A stretch of 17,839 nt of DNA from Flavobacteriaceae bacterium (GCA_016649785.1 JAENXB010000034.1:1-17839); one strand, 5' to 3'; counted from the stretch's first letter, positions 8,091 through 16,176 are shown. Program-made: numbers and translations. The notes: a model not told the origin generated them from the letters alone.

Positions 8091-9422
8091 CTAAAATTTA
8101 AGATCGGTTACAGGGATTCCAAAATATAATTCGATCACTTTTAATTTAAATATATAATCGTATTTAGTACGAACTACTTCTGTTTGTGCAATTTCAAGCC
8201 TGGATTTTGCCTGGCTAAAATCGAAGGCATTGGTAAGCCCTACATTAAACCTTTCGGTTGCATAGTCATAGGCTTGTTCCTGCGCGTTTAGAGCAACTGC
8301 TGCAGCCTCATAAGCCTTTAATGCTCCTTGGGCATCTACATAGGCCTGATACACATCGGCTTCAAGATCCAGTTCGGCTTGTTCCAGTTGATATTCAGCT
8401 CTTTTTACATTGATTTCACTTCTTTGTACCTGGTTTCGGGTTGCAAAACCATTTAATACCGGGATATTTAATTGCAAACCATAAGAAGTTCCATCATTTT
8501 CATAAAGCTGAGTTGTGAAGTCCCTGTTGAAGGCATCATTATCGGAATACCTGGTATTGTAATTGTAAAATGCCGTAAGTGTTGGATAATAGGCTCCACG
8601 AGCCAACTGAACATCTTTTTCGGCAATATTCTTATTTTCTTCCGCAACTTTAATTTCATAGCGTTCCTCTTTCGCCTTAGCTATCAAATCATAAGGGGAT
8701 TGCATCAAAATCTCGTTCCCAAAAACGTCGTAATCATCTTCTAAGATATCAAAATTTTGATAATCCTTGATCAGAAGGGTCTGAGCTAAACTGATCAAAG
8801 AAATTTGAATGTTATTTTCGGCTACTATAATTCGTTGTTGCTCATCGGCATTGGTGGCCTCAATTTGCAATAGATCGCCTTTTGGCAAAACCCCTGCATC
8901 AACCAATTCTGTGGTCCTTTTTAACTGATCACTGGTTACAATGTTTTGGGTTTTTAACACCTCTAAACTCTGTTTGTTAAAAAGCACCGTCAAATAGGCG
9001 TTTGCAACAAATAATGCGATATTATCCTTCATTAATTCCAGGGAATACTGACTGGACAATTGTGATAATTTTGCGCGCTGTAATTGCCTTAAATTTCGCA
9101 ATCCGTCAAATAAGGTAAGGGAACTGGTTGCCCCGCTTGAAAAAGAGGTAAACCTGGTGTTTTCAAATCGGTTATTCGTAGGGTTTATGCTCAACCCACC
9201 ATTGCTGGATAAAGAGGATTGAATGTTAAGGGATGGAATAAAATTGCCAATAGCATCCGCTCGATCGATATCTGCCGCTTCTATATCAAGTGCAGATTGC
9301 TTGATGGAAATATTGTTTTCTAAGGCATAAACCACACATTCCTGAAGGCTCCATTTTTTTTGCTGGGCCTGGGAAGTAATTGCGAAAAGAAAAGCTAAAA
9401 TTAGCAAAACTGATTTTTTCAT
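8091..9422 (-). CDS. TolC-family outer-membrane efflux protein
   Basis: Outer-membrane channel and periplasmic tunnel for the neighbouring ABC exporter. It has 443 residues. A signal peptide ends about residue 19 (TSQAQ). The mature protein begins with KKWSLQECVVYALENNISIKQ-type sequence, the usual start of the OEP family. Two long helical coiled regions alternate with beta strands: GLRNLRQLQRAKL and later VDAGVLPKGDLLQIEAT; then GLQLNIPVLNGFATRNQVQRS and VGLTNAFDFSQAKSRLEIA. The internal repeat typical of TolC proteins is visible. It lies between the two adaptor genes: 60 bp after the upstream one and 3 bp before the downstream one. The family is secure; the substrate is unknown. Confidence 0.93.
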   Translation of the reverse strand: MKKSVLLILAFLFAITSQAQQKKWSLQECVVYALENNISIKQSALDIEAADIDRADAIGNFIPSLNIQSSLSSNGGLSINPTNNRFENTRFTSFSSGATSSLTLFDGLRNLRQLQRAKLSQLSSQYSLELMKDNIALFVANAYLTVLFNKQSLEVLKTQNIVTSDQLKRTTELVDAGVLPKGDLLQIEATNADEQQRIIVAENNIQISLISLAQTLLIKDYQNFDILEDDYDVFGNEILMQSPYDLIAKAKEERYEIKVAEENKNIAEKDVQLARGAYYPTLTAFYNYNTRYSDNDAFNRDFTTQLYENDGTSYGLQLNIPVLNGFATRNQVQRSEINVKRAEYQLEQAELDLEADVYQAYVDAQGALKAYEAAAVALNAQEQAYDYATERFNVGLTNAFDFSQAKSRLEIAQTEVVRTKYDYIFKLKVIELYFGIPVTDLKF

Positions 9423-9482
9423 AGTTTAGATTGTAAATAATAGGTCTAACGAAGTGACGAGTTGTTACAAAAAAGTTAAATT

Positions 9483-10601
9483 CTAATTTTCCGATAAGGC
9501 CTGAACCGGTTTGACCTGATTCCAGACTTTAATTTTATCATCCTTGGAAACACCTTTTAGTACCTGAACATTGATCCCATCACTCACTCCCATTTCAATT
9601 TCCTGGCGATCAAACTGTTGTTCTCCTGTTTCAACTTCAACAAAAGGTTGTTGGGTTTTAGGATCAAATTGAACCAAGGCTTCTTTAATGGCAAGGGCAT
9701 CTTCTACCTTTGCGAGAATTATTGATGCATTTGCACTCAATCCGGCACGTATAAATGTAGTATCAGATTTGTTCAGGGTCCCTTTAATATTAAACTGAAT
9801 TGCCCCGTTCTCACTTACCCCTTTTGGCGCTATAAAATCCAGAATGGCATCAAATGTTTTATTTTCAATGGCACCTACGGTAATTTCCAGGGGAAGGCTT
9901 TCTTTGATCTTACCTACTTCACTTTCATCTACTTTACCTTCAAAGATCATCTTATTAACATCGGCCAGCGTGGCAATGGTAGTTCCATCATTAAAATTAT
10001 TGCTTTCAATAACTTGGTTCCCTGCTTTTACGGGCACATCCAGCACCATTCCGTCTATAGTAGATCTAATTAATGTATTGGCGGCACTCCCAAGACCACG
10101 AGTGGTTCCGGTACGGACAATCTCGAAATTTTGCTGGGAAGAACTATAGGATTGTTGAGCCCGTTTAAAAGCAACTTCCGCATTATCAAAATCATTTGCT
10201 GAGATCACGTCTTTATCAAATAAGATTTTTTGCCTGTCGAAGTTTTTCTTTTCATTATCCAGATTAATTTTTGCGGTAGCTACGGCATCTTTTGCACTTT
10301 GCAAGGAACCAACATTGGGAATTACCCTGATCTTCGCGATTAAATCTCCTGCCTTGATACGATCCCCGGCTTTGATATAGATCTCATCAATGATCCCGGA
10401 TATATTTGGTTTTATCAACACCTCTTCCCTGGGAACGATGCTCCCGGTTGCCACGGTTTTTTTAACGATGGTTTGGATAGAGGGTTTTTCAGTTTGATAT
10501 ACAACGGGATCCTCCTGATTTTTTTGGTATAGATAATATAAAGCGCCCACAAAAGTGACGGTTATAACTACCAGGATGATAATGGTGAATGTTTTTTTCA
10601 T
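9483..10601 (-). CDS. HlyD/MacA-type periplasmic adaptor, first of two
   Basis: Membrane-fusion protein of 372 residues with an N-terminal signal-anchor (about 4-24). The first lipoyl half is at about 60-92 (IKPNISGIIDEIYIKAGDRI) and the alpha-hairpin at about 98-160. The second half contains IRSTIDGMVLDVPVKAGNQV. A beta-barrel domain follows (MIFEGKVDESEVGKI; IRAGLSANASI), then a C-terminal domain ending with VSDGINVQVLKGVSKDDKI. It lies 25 bp after the second permease gene, so it is the natural partner of that transporter. It is clearly distinct from the 422-residue adaptor downstream of TolC. Substrate not predictable. Confidence 0.9.
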   Translation of the reverse strand: MKKTFTIIILVVITVTFVGALYYLYQKNQEDPVVYQTEKPSIQTIVKKTVATGSIVPREEVLIKPNISGIIDEIYIKAGDRIKAGDLIAKIRVIPNVGSLQSAKDAVATAKINLDNEKKNFDRQKILFDKDVISANDFDNAEVAFKRAQQSYSSSQQNFEIVRTGTTRGLGSAANTLIRSTIDGMVLDVPVKAGNQVIESNNFNDGTTIATLADVNKMIFEGKVDESEVGKIKESLPLEITVGAIENKTFDAILDFIAPKGVSENGAIQFNIKGTLNKSDTTFIRAGLSANASIILAKVEDALAIKEALVQFDPKTQQPFVEVETGEQQFDRQEIEMGVSDGINVQVLKGVSKDDKIKVWNQVKPVQALSEN

Positions 10602-10626
10602 CTTTAGATTATTATCTGATTTTTAT

Positions 10627-11892
10627 TTATTCTGTTCTAAGTGCATCTACAGGTTTCACTTTAATGGCATTTTGCGCCGGAATTAATCCTGCGAGCAATC
10701 CTGAAATTATTAAAATTGAAAGAGCAGTAAAAACCACTCTTAAATCTACACTTGGATTTGCAAACATCATTTCGGATGTATCCATTCCATTTAATTGATT
10801 ATTTACTAAAGCAATAACTCCGGTTGCCAATGCAATTCCGGCCATCCCTGAAATAATGGTCAGAAAAATGGATTCCATTAAGATCTGGCCACGGATAGAC
10901 CAGGGAGTAGCGCCTAGAGCCCTGCGAATGCCAATTTCATTGGTGCGTTCCTTAACCACAATGAGCATAATATTGCTAATTCCGATAATCCCTGACAGCA
11001 AAACTAAAATCCCTACAAAATATGCCACCGCTTTTAAGGCGACGAACAATCCGTTAACCTTGCTGAATTCTTCGTACAGATCAAAACTGCCAATAGCCCG
11101 GTCATCTTCCGGATGAATTGAATGCCTGGATTTTATTACGTCAAAAACCTGGGATTTCAATTCGGTAATTGAAGTTCCGTCATTTGCGGTTATAGCCATC
11201 CATCCAACGGTATCCCCCATATTAAAAGCCTGCGAGAATGCAGTAAACGGAACATAAATTTGCTTTTGTGCTTCCTCCGGATTCCTGTTATTGTTCCCCT
11301 TCTTCTTATAGGTGCCTATCACCATAAAATTTACGCCGCTAATTTTAATATAACTTCCTATTACCTCTTCTCCGGGATCGTACATATCTTTTTGCACACC
11401 TTCCCCGATGATCGCAATTTTTCTGTTTTCGTTGATATCAGAATAATTGATAAACCTTCCTGAAGTGATATCCATTGGCTCCTGCTTAATGACTTCAGGG
11501 TAATCCCCGTAAACATTGAAAGCCCCTGTTTTAAGTCCGCGCACAACATTGTTTGCCCCACCAAATCCGCCCAGTTGATTTCTGGGAGAAACAAATCTCA
11601 AATTGGGCACATTCTGTTTAATGGCTTCCACATCTCCGATTTTGAAATTGTAACGCCTTCCTTTTGGCAATCCTTTATATGGTTTTGACTGAGTTTGTGT
11701 CCACATAAACATAGAATTAGTGGCCATCCCTCCAAAACCTTGTTTTACGCCATTCTCAAGGCCTATGCCTGCCGCAAGCAAAATAACAAGTATGAAGATG
11801 CCCCACAAAACCCCGAAGGCCGTAAGCAGCGTCCTAAACCAATTTGCGGTTAGCGCCTCAAGAATTTCGCTCCATGTATCTTTGCTAAACAT
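10627..11892 (-). CDS. MacB/FtsX-type ABC transporter permease (second)
   Basis: Inner-membrane permease of 421 residues without its own ATPase domain. An N-terminal helix (about 20-43, FGVLWGIFILVILLAAGIG) is followed by a large MacB periplasmic core domain (about 45-275). Three C-terminal helices make up the FtsX domain. The conserved cytoplasmic KERTNEIGIRRALGA coupling segment is at about 314-328, and the protein ends KPVDALR. It starts 1 bp after the stop of the first permease gene and is probably translationally coupled to it. The two permeases share architecture but differ throughout, suggesting a heterodimer served by the one ATPase upstream. Type VII ABC (mechanotransmission) architecture is known for the family; use as an exporter here is inferred from the adaptor and TolC genes. 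Confidence 0.92.
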   Translation of the reverse strand: MFSKDTWSEILEALTANWFRTLLTAFGVLWGIFILVILLAAGIGLENGVKQGFGGMATNSMFMWTQTQSKPYKGLPKGRRYNFKIGDVEAIKQNVPNLRFVSPRNQLGGFGGANNVVRGLKTGAFNVYGDYPEVIKQEPMDITSGRFINYSDINENRKIAIIGEGVQKDMYDPGEEVIGSYIKISGVNFMVIGTYKKKGNNNRNPEEAQKQIYVPFTAFSQAFNMGDTVGWMAITANDGTSITELKSQVFDVIKSRHSIHPEDDRAIGSFDLYEEFSKVNGLFVALKAVAYFVGILVLLSGIIGISNIMLIVVKERTNEIGIRRALGATPWSIRGQILMESIFLTIISGMAGIALATGVIALVNNQLNGMDTSEMMFANPSVDLRVVFTALSILIISGLLAGLIPAQNAIKVKPVDALRTE

Positions 11893-11893
11893 A

Positions 11894-13141
11894 TTATTCG
11901 TTTCTTAAAGCGTCTATAGGTTTTATACGGGCGGCCTTCCAGGCAGGAAAAAATCCCGCTATGGCACCGGCTATAATCAAAATAAATACCGTAGTAATGG
12001 CTACACTGAAATTTATTGAGGGGTTTGAAATATATTGGGTTTCTATTAACGGGCCCACAAATTCCAATAAAGCCAAACTAAAAATAAGCCCCGTAAAACC
12101 TGCGATTGTTGTAACAAAAATAGACTCGTGAAGCACCATAACTATAATAGATAAGGGCTCGGCTCCCAGGGCTTTTCGAATCCCGATCTCACGTGTTCGC
12201 TCCTTTACTATAATCAGCATAATATTGCTCACCCCAACAATTCCGGCAATTATGGTACAAATGCCCACGCCCCAAAAGAAGAATTTTATCATATTCATCA
12301 AATCATAAAACCTTTTCGCATTTTCCAGGGAATTATTAATAGTAATTGCCCTGGTATCATCGGGTGCGATACTGTATTTTTCCTTTAAATGGGTTTCCAA
12401 TTCTGACGAGAATTTTTCTGAAGCAGCCAGGGCATCTTCAAAATTATCTTCTTTCTGAAGGGTAAAAGAAAGATGTCTAATATCATTCCCGCCATTAAAA
12501 ACCCTTTGCGACGTGGAAAGCGGTAAAAATACCCTGGACTCTTCCCGTTCCCCACCCGGATCGGAAAAAACCCCAATAACCTTAAAATTGATATTGGAGA
12601 TTTGAACGTATTTTCCCATTGGGTCTTCCCCGTTTTTAAACAGATCAGTTTTTACTTTATTACCCAATACCACCACCTTTTCAAAATTATCCTGGTCTTT
12701 ATAATTTATAAACCGACCATTCACCATGCCGGCATTTTCCAAAAACTGATAATCCGGCCAAACCCCTTCAACTCTATAGGATCCGGATTCTTTATTGTAA
12801 TTGACGATCCCGTTCCAAATTCGGTAGATTGAAGATTTATACTCCAGTTCATCTTCATATTTGGAGGTTACATAATTGTAGTCGTCGTTTTTCATGGTAA
12901 TAATCCGCCCCGGGTTGAGGCCCTTGTATTCTTTTGAAGTTGCACCGGTCCAGACAAATAAGATATTAGCTGCGTCATTCTCAAACTCTGAAGAGATCCC
13001 GTTGCGCATTCCTTCCCCGATTCCCAGCAGAATCACTAAAATAAATATCCCCGAAGCTACCGAAAGCCCAGTTAAAAACGTTCGCAATTTATTTTTGCTG
13101 ATCGCTTCAAATATTTCCTGCCATCGCTCTACATCAAACAT
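11894..13141 (-). CDS. MacB/FtsX-type ABC transporter permease (first)
   Basis: Inner-membrane permease of 415 residues. An N-terminal helix (about 22-43, LSVASGIFILVILLGIGEG) is followed by a MacB periplasmic core domain to about residue 277. Three FtsX-domain helices lie at about 285-312, 335-362 and 378-400. The coupling motif KERTREIGIRKALGA is at 313-327 and the protein ends KPIDALR. The gene overlaps the end of the ATPase gene by 8 bp and is followed after 1 bp by the second permease, so all three are almost certainly one transcript with coupled translation. The periplasmic domain is not closely similar to that of the second permease by eye, which argues against a very recent duplication. 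Confidence 0.92.
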   Translation of the reverse strand: MFDVERWQEIFEAISKNKLRTFLTGLSVASGIFILVILLGIGEGMRNGISSEFENDAANILFVWTGATSKEYKGLNPGRIITMKNDDYNYVTSKYEDELEYKSSIYRIWNGIVNYNKESGSYRVEGVWPDYQFLENAGMVNGRFINYKDQDNFEKVVVLGNKVKTDLFKNGEDPMGKYVQISNINFKVIGVFSDPGGEREESRVFLPLSTSQRVFNGGNDIRHLSFTLQKEDNFEDALAASEKFSSELETHLKEKYSIAPDDTRAITINNSLENAKRFYDLMNMIKFFFWGVGICTIIAGIVGVSNIMLIIVKERTREIGIRKALGAEPLSIIVMVLHESIFVTTIAGFTGLIFSLALLEFVGPLIETQYISNPSINFSVAITTVFILIIAGAIAGFFPAWKAARIKPIDALRNE

Positions 13142-13835
13142 TACTTAAAGCCCTTACCTGATTTACTTTGGTATCATCTGTAATTACACCGTCCTTAAGA
13201 GTGACAATTCTTTTGGTCATTTGTGCAATATCGTGCTCGTGGGTCACTATTAAAATGGTGCGTCCTTCATCATTTATCCCCTGGATCAAATCCATAACTT
13301 CATTTGAAGTTTGTGAATCCAGGGCTCCGGTAGGCTCATCGGCCAATAGCACCTTAGGATTGGAAGCCAGGGCACGGGCGATAGCTACCCGTTGTTTTTG
13401 TCCGCCGGAAAGTTCGTTAGGCAAATGTCCCGCCCAATTTACCAGACCTACCTTTTCGAGGTAACTCATTGCGATATCCAATCGTTCCCTGCGTTTTACG
13501 CCTTGATAATACAGCGGTAAAGCCACATTATCCAATGCACTTTTGTAGGAAATAAGATTAAAGGATTGAAAGATAAAGCCCAAAAATTTATTGCGATACC
13601 TGGCAGCGATCTTTTCATTCAGGTTTTTTATTGGCACTCCATCTAAAGCGTAAGTCCCCTCATCGGCTTCGTCCAGCATTCCTAAAATATTCAGCAACGT
13701 GGATTTTCCCGATCCCGAGGAACCCATAATTGACACCAATTCCCCTTCGGCAACATTAAAATCAAGTCCCTTTAATACGTGCAGGGAATTGTTTCCCATC
13801 GTATATGATTTGTGCAGGTTTTTAATTTCAATCAT
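13134..13835 (-). CDS. ABC transporter ATP-binding protein (MacB/LolD type)
   Basis: Cytoplasmic ATPase of 233 residues that powers the two following permeases. All ABC motifs are intact: Walker A GSSGSGKS at 38-45, Q-loop Gln90, signature LSGGQ at 142-146, Walker B VLLADE at 162-167 with the catalytic Glu167, D-loop ALDS, and switch His199. The sequence is of the MacB/LolD/FtsE class (LNILGMLDEADEG, IFQSFNLI). It is the first gene of the export operon, preceded by a 133-bp gap with a possible promoter, and overlaps the first permease gene by 8 bp. One ATPase with two permeases resembles LolCDE, but the adaptors and TolC point to a MacAB-TolC-like exporter. Confidence 0.95.
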   Translation of the reverse strand: MIEIKNLHKSYTMGNNSLHVLKGLDFNVAEGELVSIMGSSGSGKSTLLNILGMLDEADEGTYALDGVPIKNLNEKIAARYRNKFLGFIFQSFNLISYKSALDNVALPLYYQGVKRRERLDIAMSYLEKVGLVNWAGHLPNELSGGQKQRVAIARALASNPKVLLADEPTGALDSQTSNEVMDLIQGINDEGRTILIVTHEHDIAQMTKRIVTLKDGVITDDTKVNQVRALSNV

Positions 13836-13861
13836 AATATAAATATTGAATGTGCCATGTT

Positions 13862-13894
13862 TAAATATAAGAAATTAAACCGAAGACGCTTCAA
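13862..13894 (-). promoter_or_regulatory. Possible promoter of the ABC export operon
   Basis: On the minus strand TTG (13894-13892), a 22-nt spacer, then TATATTTA (13869-13862), one base off TAnnTTTG. It ends about 26 nt before the ATPase start. The same gap also has a GAAG/CTTC hairpin (13882-13892) and a GTTAA palindrome further upstream. AT-rich context makes this tentative. Confidence 0.3.
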
Positions 13895-13931
13895 TAAGAC
13901 CCTGAACAGATAAAATTGTTACATTATTGCC

Positions 13932-13955
13932 TGTTAGAAAAATGTTAAAATTAAC
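13932..13955. promoter_or_regulatory. TGTTA repeats and GTTAA palindrome, possible operator
   Basis: TGTTAG (13932-13937) and TGTTAA (13943-13948) are 11 bp apart, about one helical turn. The second forms part of a perfect GTTAA-AA-TTAAC palindrome (13944-13955). The site lies between the 75-residue gene and the ABC operon. No regulator gene is adjacent, and such AT-rich motifs also arise by chance. Confidence 0.2.
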
Positions 13956-13968
13956 AAGGGATTAAGAA

Positions 13969-14196
13969 CTATTGGGAAGATTTATTTTTTTTATAGGAAC
14001 GATAGATGAAAAACCCAATTCCGCCAATAGCCAGGTAAGGAAAGATCATCAGGTATATGATCCCGTCATTAATTCCCTGAGCCATAGATTGATTGTCTGA
14101 GCTTTCCAAAACCGCTCGGCACATAGCGCATTGTGCTTCGGCCAGGGAAGGCAGCATTAACAAGACAATTGCCAGAAAGATCATCCGGAGTTTCAT
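13969..14196 (-). CDS. Small secreted/membrane CxxC protein of the oxidase cluster, uncharacterised
   Basis: A 75-residue protein I recognise only as a conserved-looking flavobacterial small protein without a named function. Residues 1-21 form a signal peptide (hydrophobic core, then SLAEAQ). It is followed at once by CAMC (Cys23, Cys26); the residue before the first Cys is Gln, so this is not a normal lipobox. A second hydrophobic helix lies at about 46-66, with a basic tail YKKNKSSQ. The CxxC pair should therefore face the periplasm, held by one helix. It is the last gene after COX, SCO1 and DUF420, 68 bp downstream of DUF420, with its own good promoter in that gap. Met5 is an alternative start. 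A copper-binding or thiol-redox assembly role is inference from motif and neighbours only. Confidence 0.82.
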   Translation of the reverse strand: MKLRMIFLAIVLLMLPSLAEAQCAMCRAVLESSDNQSMAQGINDGIIYLMIFPYLAIGGIGFFIYRSYKKNKSSQ

Positions 14197-14227
14197 ATCT
14201 ATTTTGTTTTCAGGGTTTTGGATCTAT

Positions 14228-14258
14228 CAAATTTAATACATCTGGCATCACAAAACAA
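14228..14258 (-). promoter_or_regulatory. Near-consensus Bacteroidota promoter before the small CxxC gene
   Basis: On the minus strand TTG (14258-14256), a 20-nt spacer and TAAATTTG (14235-14228), a full match to TAnnTTTG with normal spacing. The ATG at 14196 is 31 nt further on. This is the best promoter match seen in the window. It would let the small gene, and possibly the ABC operon beyond, be expressed apart from the COX genes. Confidence 0.6.
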
Positions 14259-14264
14259 TTCGGA

Positions 14265-14798
14265 TTAATAATATGGCAACATAAAAACATACACCAGCAC
14301 TCCCGTAATGGCAACATACAACCATATTGGAAAGGTCCATCGGGCGATTTTTGCATGTTTGTCATACTGGCCCGTTAAGCCGCGATACATAGTAAAAAGC
14401 ACCAAAGGAACTATAATTGCCGAAAGCAGGATATGAGTGATCAAAATAAAGTAATAAATATACTTTATCGTTCCCTCACCCCCATAATGCACCGGGTCTA
14501 TACTTATTTTTGAAATGACATAGCTCACTAAAAATACCGCAGAAAGAACAAATGCCGCAATCATAAAATTGCGATGCCATTTGTATTCTTTTATGGACAT
14601 AAAAAAATAACCACTCATAAGCAGCAAAGCCGTTGAACCGTTTAAAACCGCGTGAAAAAGCGGAAAAGTGCCAGATTGCGTGCCAAAGATATTGTAGCGT
14701 TCCGGTAAATTCATCAAAATTAATACCAATACCGGCACCGCTATGGAGAGCGAAATAATTATTGGAACTGCAAATTTATCGGTTTTTGCGATAGCCAT
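14265..14798 (-). CDS. DUF420 (CtaM/YozB-like) membrane protein
   Basis: Integral membrane protein of 177 residues with about five transmembrane helices. Members of DUF420 in Bacillus (YozB/CtaM) are needed to make active aa3-type cytochrome c oxidase, probably acting in heme or metal maturation. Conserved membrane-near histidines are visible: FPLFHAVLNG (His49), YKWHRNFM (His75), THILLS (His122) and YDKHAKIARWTFPIW (His148). It is separated from the SCO1 gene stop by only 2 bp, so it is very probably co-translated with it, which supports an oxidase-assembly role. Length and topology fit the family. The role in this organism is inferred from the family and location. Confidence 0.9.
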   Translation of the reverse strand: MAIAKTDKFAVPIIISLSIAVPVLVLILMNLPERYNIFGTQSGTFPLFHAVLNGSTALLLMSGYFFMSIKEYKWHRNFMIAAFVLSAVFLVSYVISKISIDPVHYGGEGTIKYIYYFILITHILLSAIIVPLVLFTMYRGLTGQYDKHAKIARWTFPIWLYVAITGVLVYVFMLPYY

Positions 14799-14800
14799 TT

Positions 14801-15526
14801 TTATAGGAGTTTTTTAATATCTTCAATAAGTACATCTATTTGTGGAGCTTCCTCTTCTTCTGTTATAGATATATTTTGTTTTATGGAACCTCTGTAATAA
14901 ATAATGGGGTTCCCAAATTTATCCTCCCTGGAGCGCACATATCCTTCCTGATCTATCAAAGCAAACAATCCTGAATGTGCAAAACCTCCGGGAACTGTTT
15001 CATCTTCATCTGCAAAAATACCAAATCCGCGATTGGCCATATCATAAATCACTGTACGGTCTCCGGTTAAAAAATTCCAATTCGGATTGGTGACCTTGTG
15101 TTCTTCGGCATATTCCTTTAAAACCTGGGGAGTATCATGATCGGGATCAATAGTGATCGAGACGATTCCAAAATTTTCTTTCCCCTTTAATTTATTTTGA
15201 ATGTCAACAAGATTTTCACTCATTATGGGACAAATGGAAGGGCAAGTGGTAAAAAAGAATTCAACAACATAAACTTTTCCCAGGTAATCCTTATTTGTAA
15301 TGGTATCTCCATCCTGATTTACAAATTTAAAATCGGGCACCTTTTTACGCTCCCCATATTGGGTTATATAAACAAGTTCCGGTGTTTCTGCCTTCTTTTT
15401 ATTGATGTTTAGCCTATCGGCTTCCACCACGCTGCCTTTGCTGATTCTATCGATTATTTTGGGAATAAAAATTATTCCGAAAATCAAAATTATCAATGAA
15501 ATGCCTATATAAGATTTATTCTTCAT
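14801..15526 (-). CDS. SCO1/SenC copper chaperone for cytochrome c oxidase
   Basis: Membrane-anchored periplasmic thioredoxin-fold protein that delivers copper to the CuA site, or reduces its cysteines, in subunit II. It has 241 residues with an N-terminal anchor helix (about 7-24) and no lipobox. The copper ligands are present: CPSIC (Cys95, Cys99) and His184 in GGFAHSGLF. The DPDHDTP motif (127-133) is typical of SCO. The gene starts 2 bp after the stop of the Cys-less Sco-like gene and ends 2 bp before DUF420, a very tight operon. The family is secure. Confidence 0.95.
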   Translation of the reverse strand: MKNKSYIGISLIILIFGIIFIPKIIDRISKGSVVEADRLNINKKKAETPELVYITQYGERKKVPDFKFVNQDGDTITNKDYLGKVYVVEFFFTTCPSICPIMSENLVDIQNKLKGKENFGIVSITIDPDHDTPQVLKEYAEEHKVTNPNWNFLTGDRTVIYDMANRGFGIFADEDETVPGGFAHSGLFALIDQEGYVRSREDKFGNPIIYYRGSIKQNISITEEEEAPQIDVLIEDIKKLL

Positions 15527-15528
15527 CG

Positions 15529-16173
15529 TTAATTCTCGCGCTTGGCTTTATATTTCTTTAATTCCAGGCGATATTCAGCCAGGATCACCTTTACATCATC
15601 GCTCATTTTGTTATTTAATTCTGAAACCGATCTCGAATCATATCCATAAAGGATCCCGGTATCTTCATCGTCATCCCGCCCTCTTAAACTGGCATTTTTA
15701 TCAATAATAAATACATAAGGGATTTGCAAATTAGCATCCAATTGAATATTGGTCTCAAAACTCTCAAAAACATCTTTTACCTGTTTTGGAGTCCCATATA
15801 CAAATTTCCAGTAACTGGAATTTGTGACATTGCTGAATTCGGTTGCAAAATCCTGAGCCCGGGTTTTCGCTCCTTCCGGGAGAATAATTACAAATTGAAA
15901 ATCGTCGAATTTATAAAATTTTTCGAGTATTTTTTGATCGAGATTGTAGGTGTTGCCTTTTAAGGCATCCAGATCATTTCCAAAAAAAGCGACCACACTT
16001 ATTTTATTCTGAAATGAAACAGCGGAATCGCTGCCGGTTTCAAGTTGATCTATGTCCAGAACTTTTTGTGTGAGTACCGGAAGTTTTCCAAAATTATTCA
16101 CTCCTGAAGCAAAAAACAAATAAGCAACTATGGGAAGTAAAAACAATACTCCAAGAACTAAAAACTTCTTCAT
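15529..16173 (-). CDS. Cys-less Sco-like (thioredoxin-fold) membrane-anchored protein, uncharacterised
   Basis: A 214-residue protein with an N-terminal membrane anchor or uncleaved signal (about 3-22), probably periplasmic. By eye it aligns with the SCO1 product next door: ISVVAFFGND with VYVVEFFFTT, YWKFVYGTPKQV with NWNFLTGDRTVI, and IPYVFIIDKNASLRGR with HSGLFALIDQEGYVRSR. It contains no cysteine at all and lacks the SCO His, so it cannot bind copper in the SCO way. A charged C-terminal helix follows. It sits immediately before SCO1 (2-bp gap) and after a terminator, with an extended Shine-Dalgarno and a -7 like element upstream. Function unknown; a structural partner of SCO1 or oxidase is a guess. 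The relationship to SCO is inferred without a profile search. Confidence 0.8.
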   Translation of the reverse strand: MKKFLVLGVLFLLPIVAYLFFASGVNNFGKLPVLTQKVLDIDQLETGSDSAVSFQNKISVVAFFGNDLDALKGNTYNLDQKILEKFYKFDDFQFVIILPEGAKTRAQDFATEFSNVTNSSYWKFVYGTPKQVKDVFESFETNIQLDANLQIPYVFIIDKNASLRGRDDDEDTGILYGYDSRSVSELNNKMSDDVKVILAEYRLELKKYKAKREN

Positions 16174-16176
16174 AAG

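Noticed and set aside
13168..13464. 98-codon plus-strand frame within the ABC ATPase gene
   Set aside because: It is antisense to intact ABC motifs and is not a known protein; shadow frame.
11894..13835. LolCDE lipoprotein-release complex
   Set aside because: One ATPase plus two permeases fits in gene number, but the following adaptor and TolC genes and the MacB-type core domains fit a tripartite exporter better.
13969..14196. Lipoprotein reading of the small CxxC protein
   Set aside because: The residue before the first Cys is Gln, which does not fit a lipobox, and a signal-peptidase I site fits the AEAQ junction.
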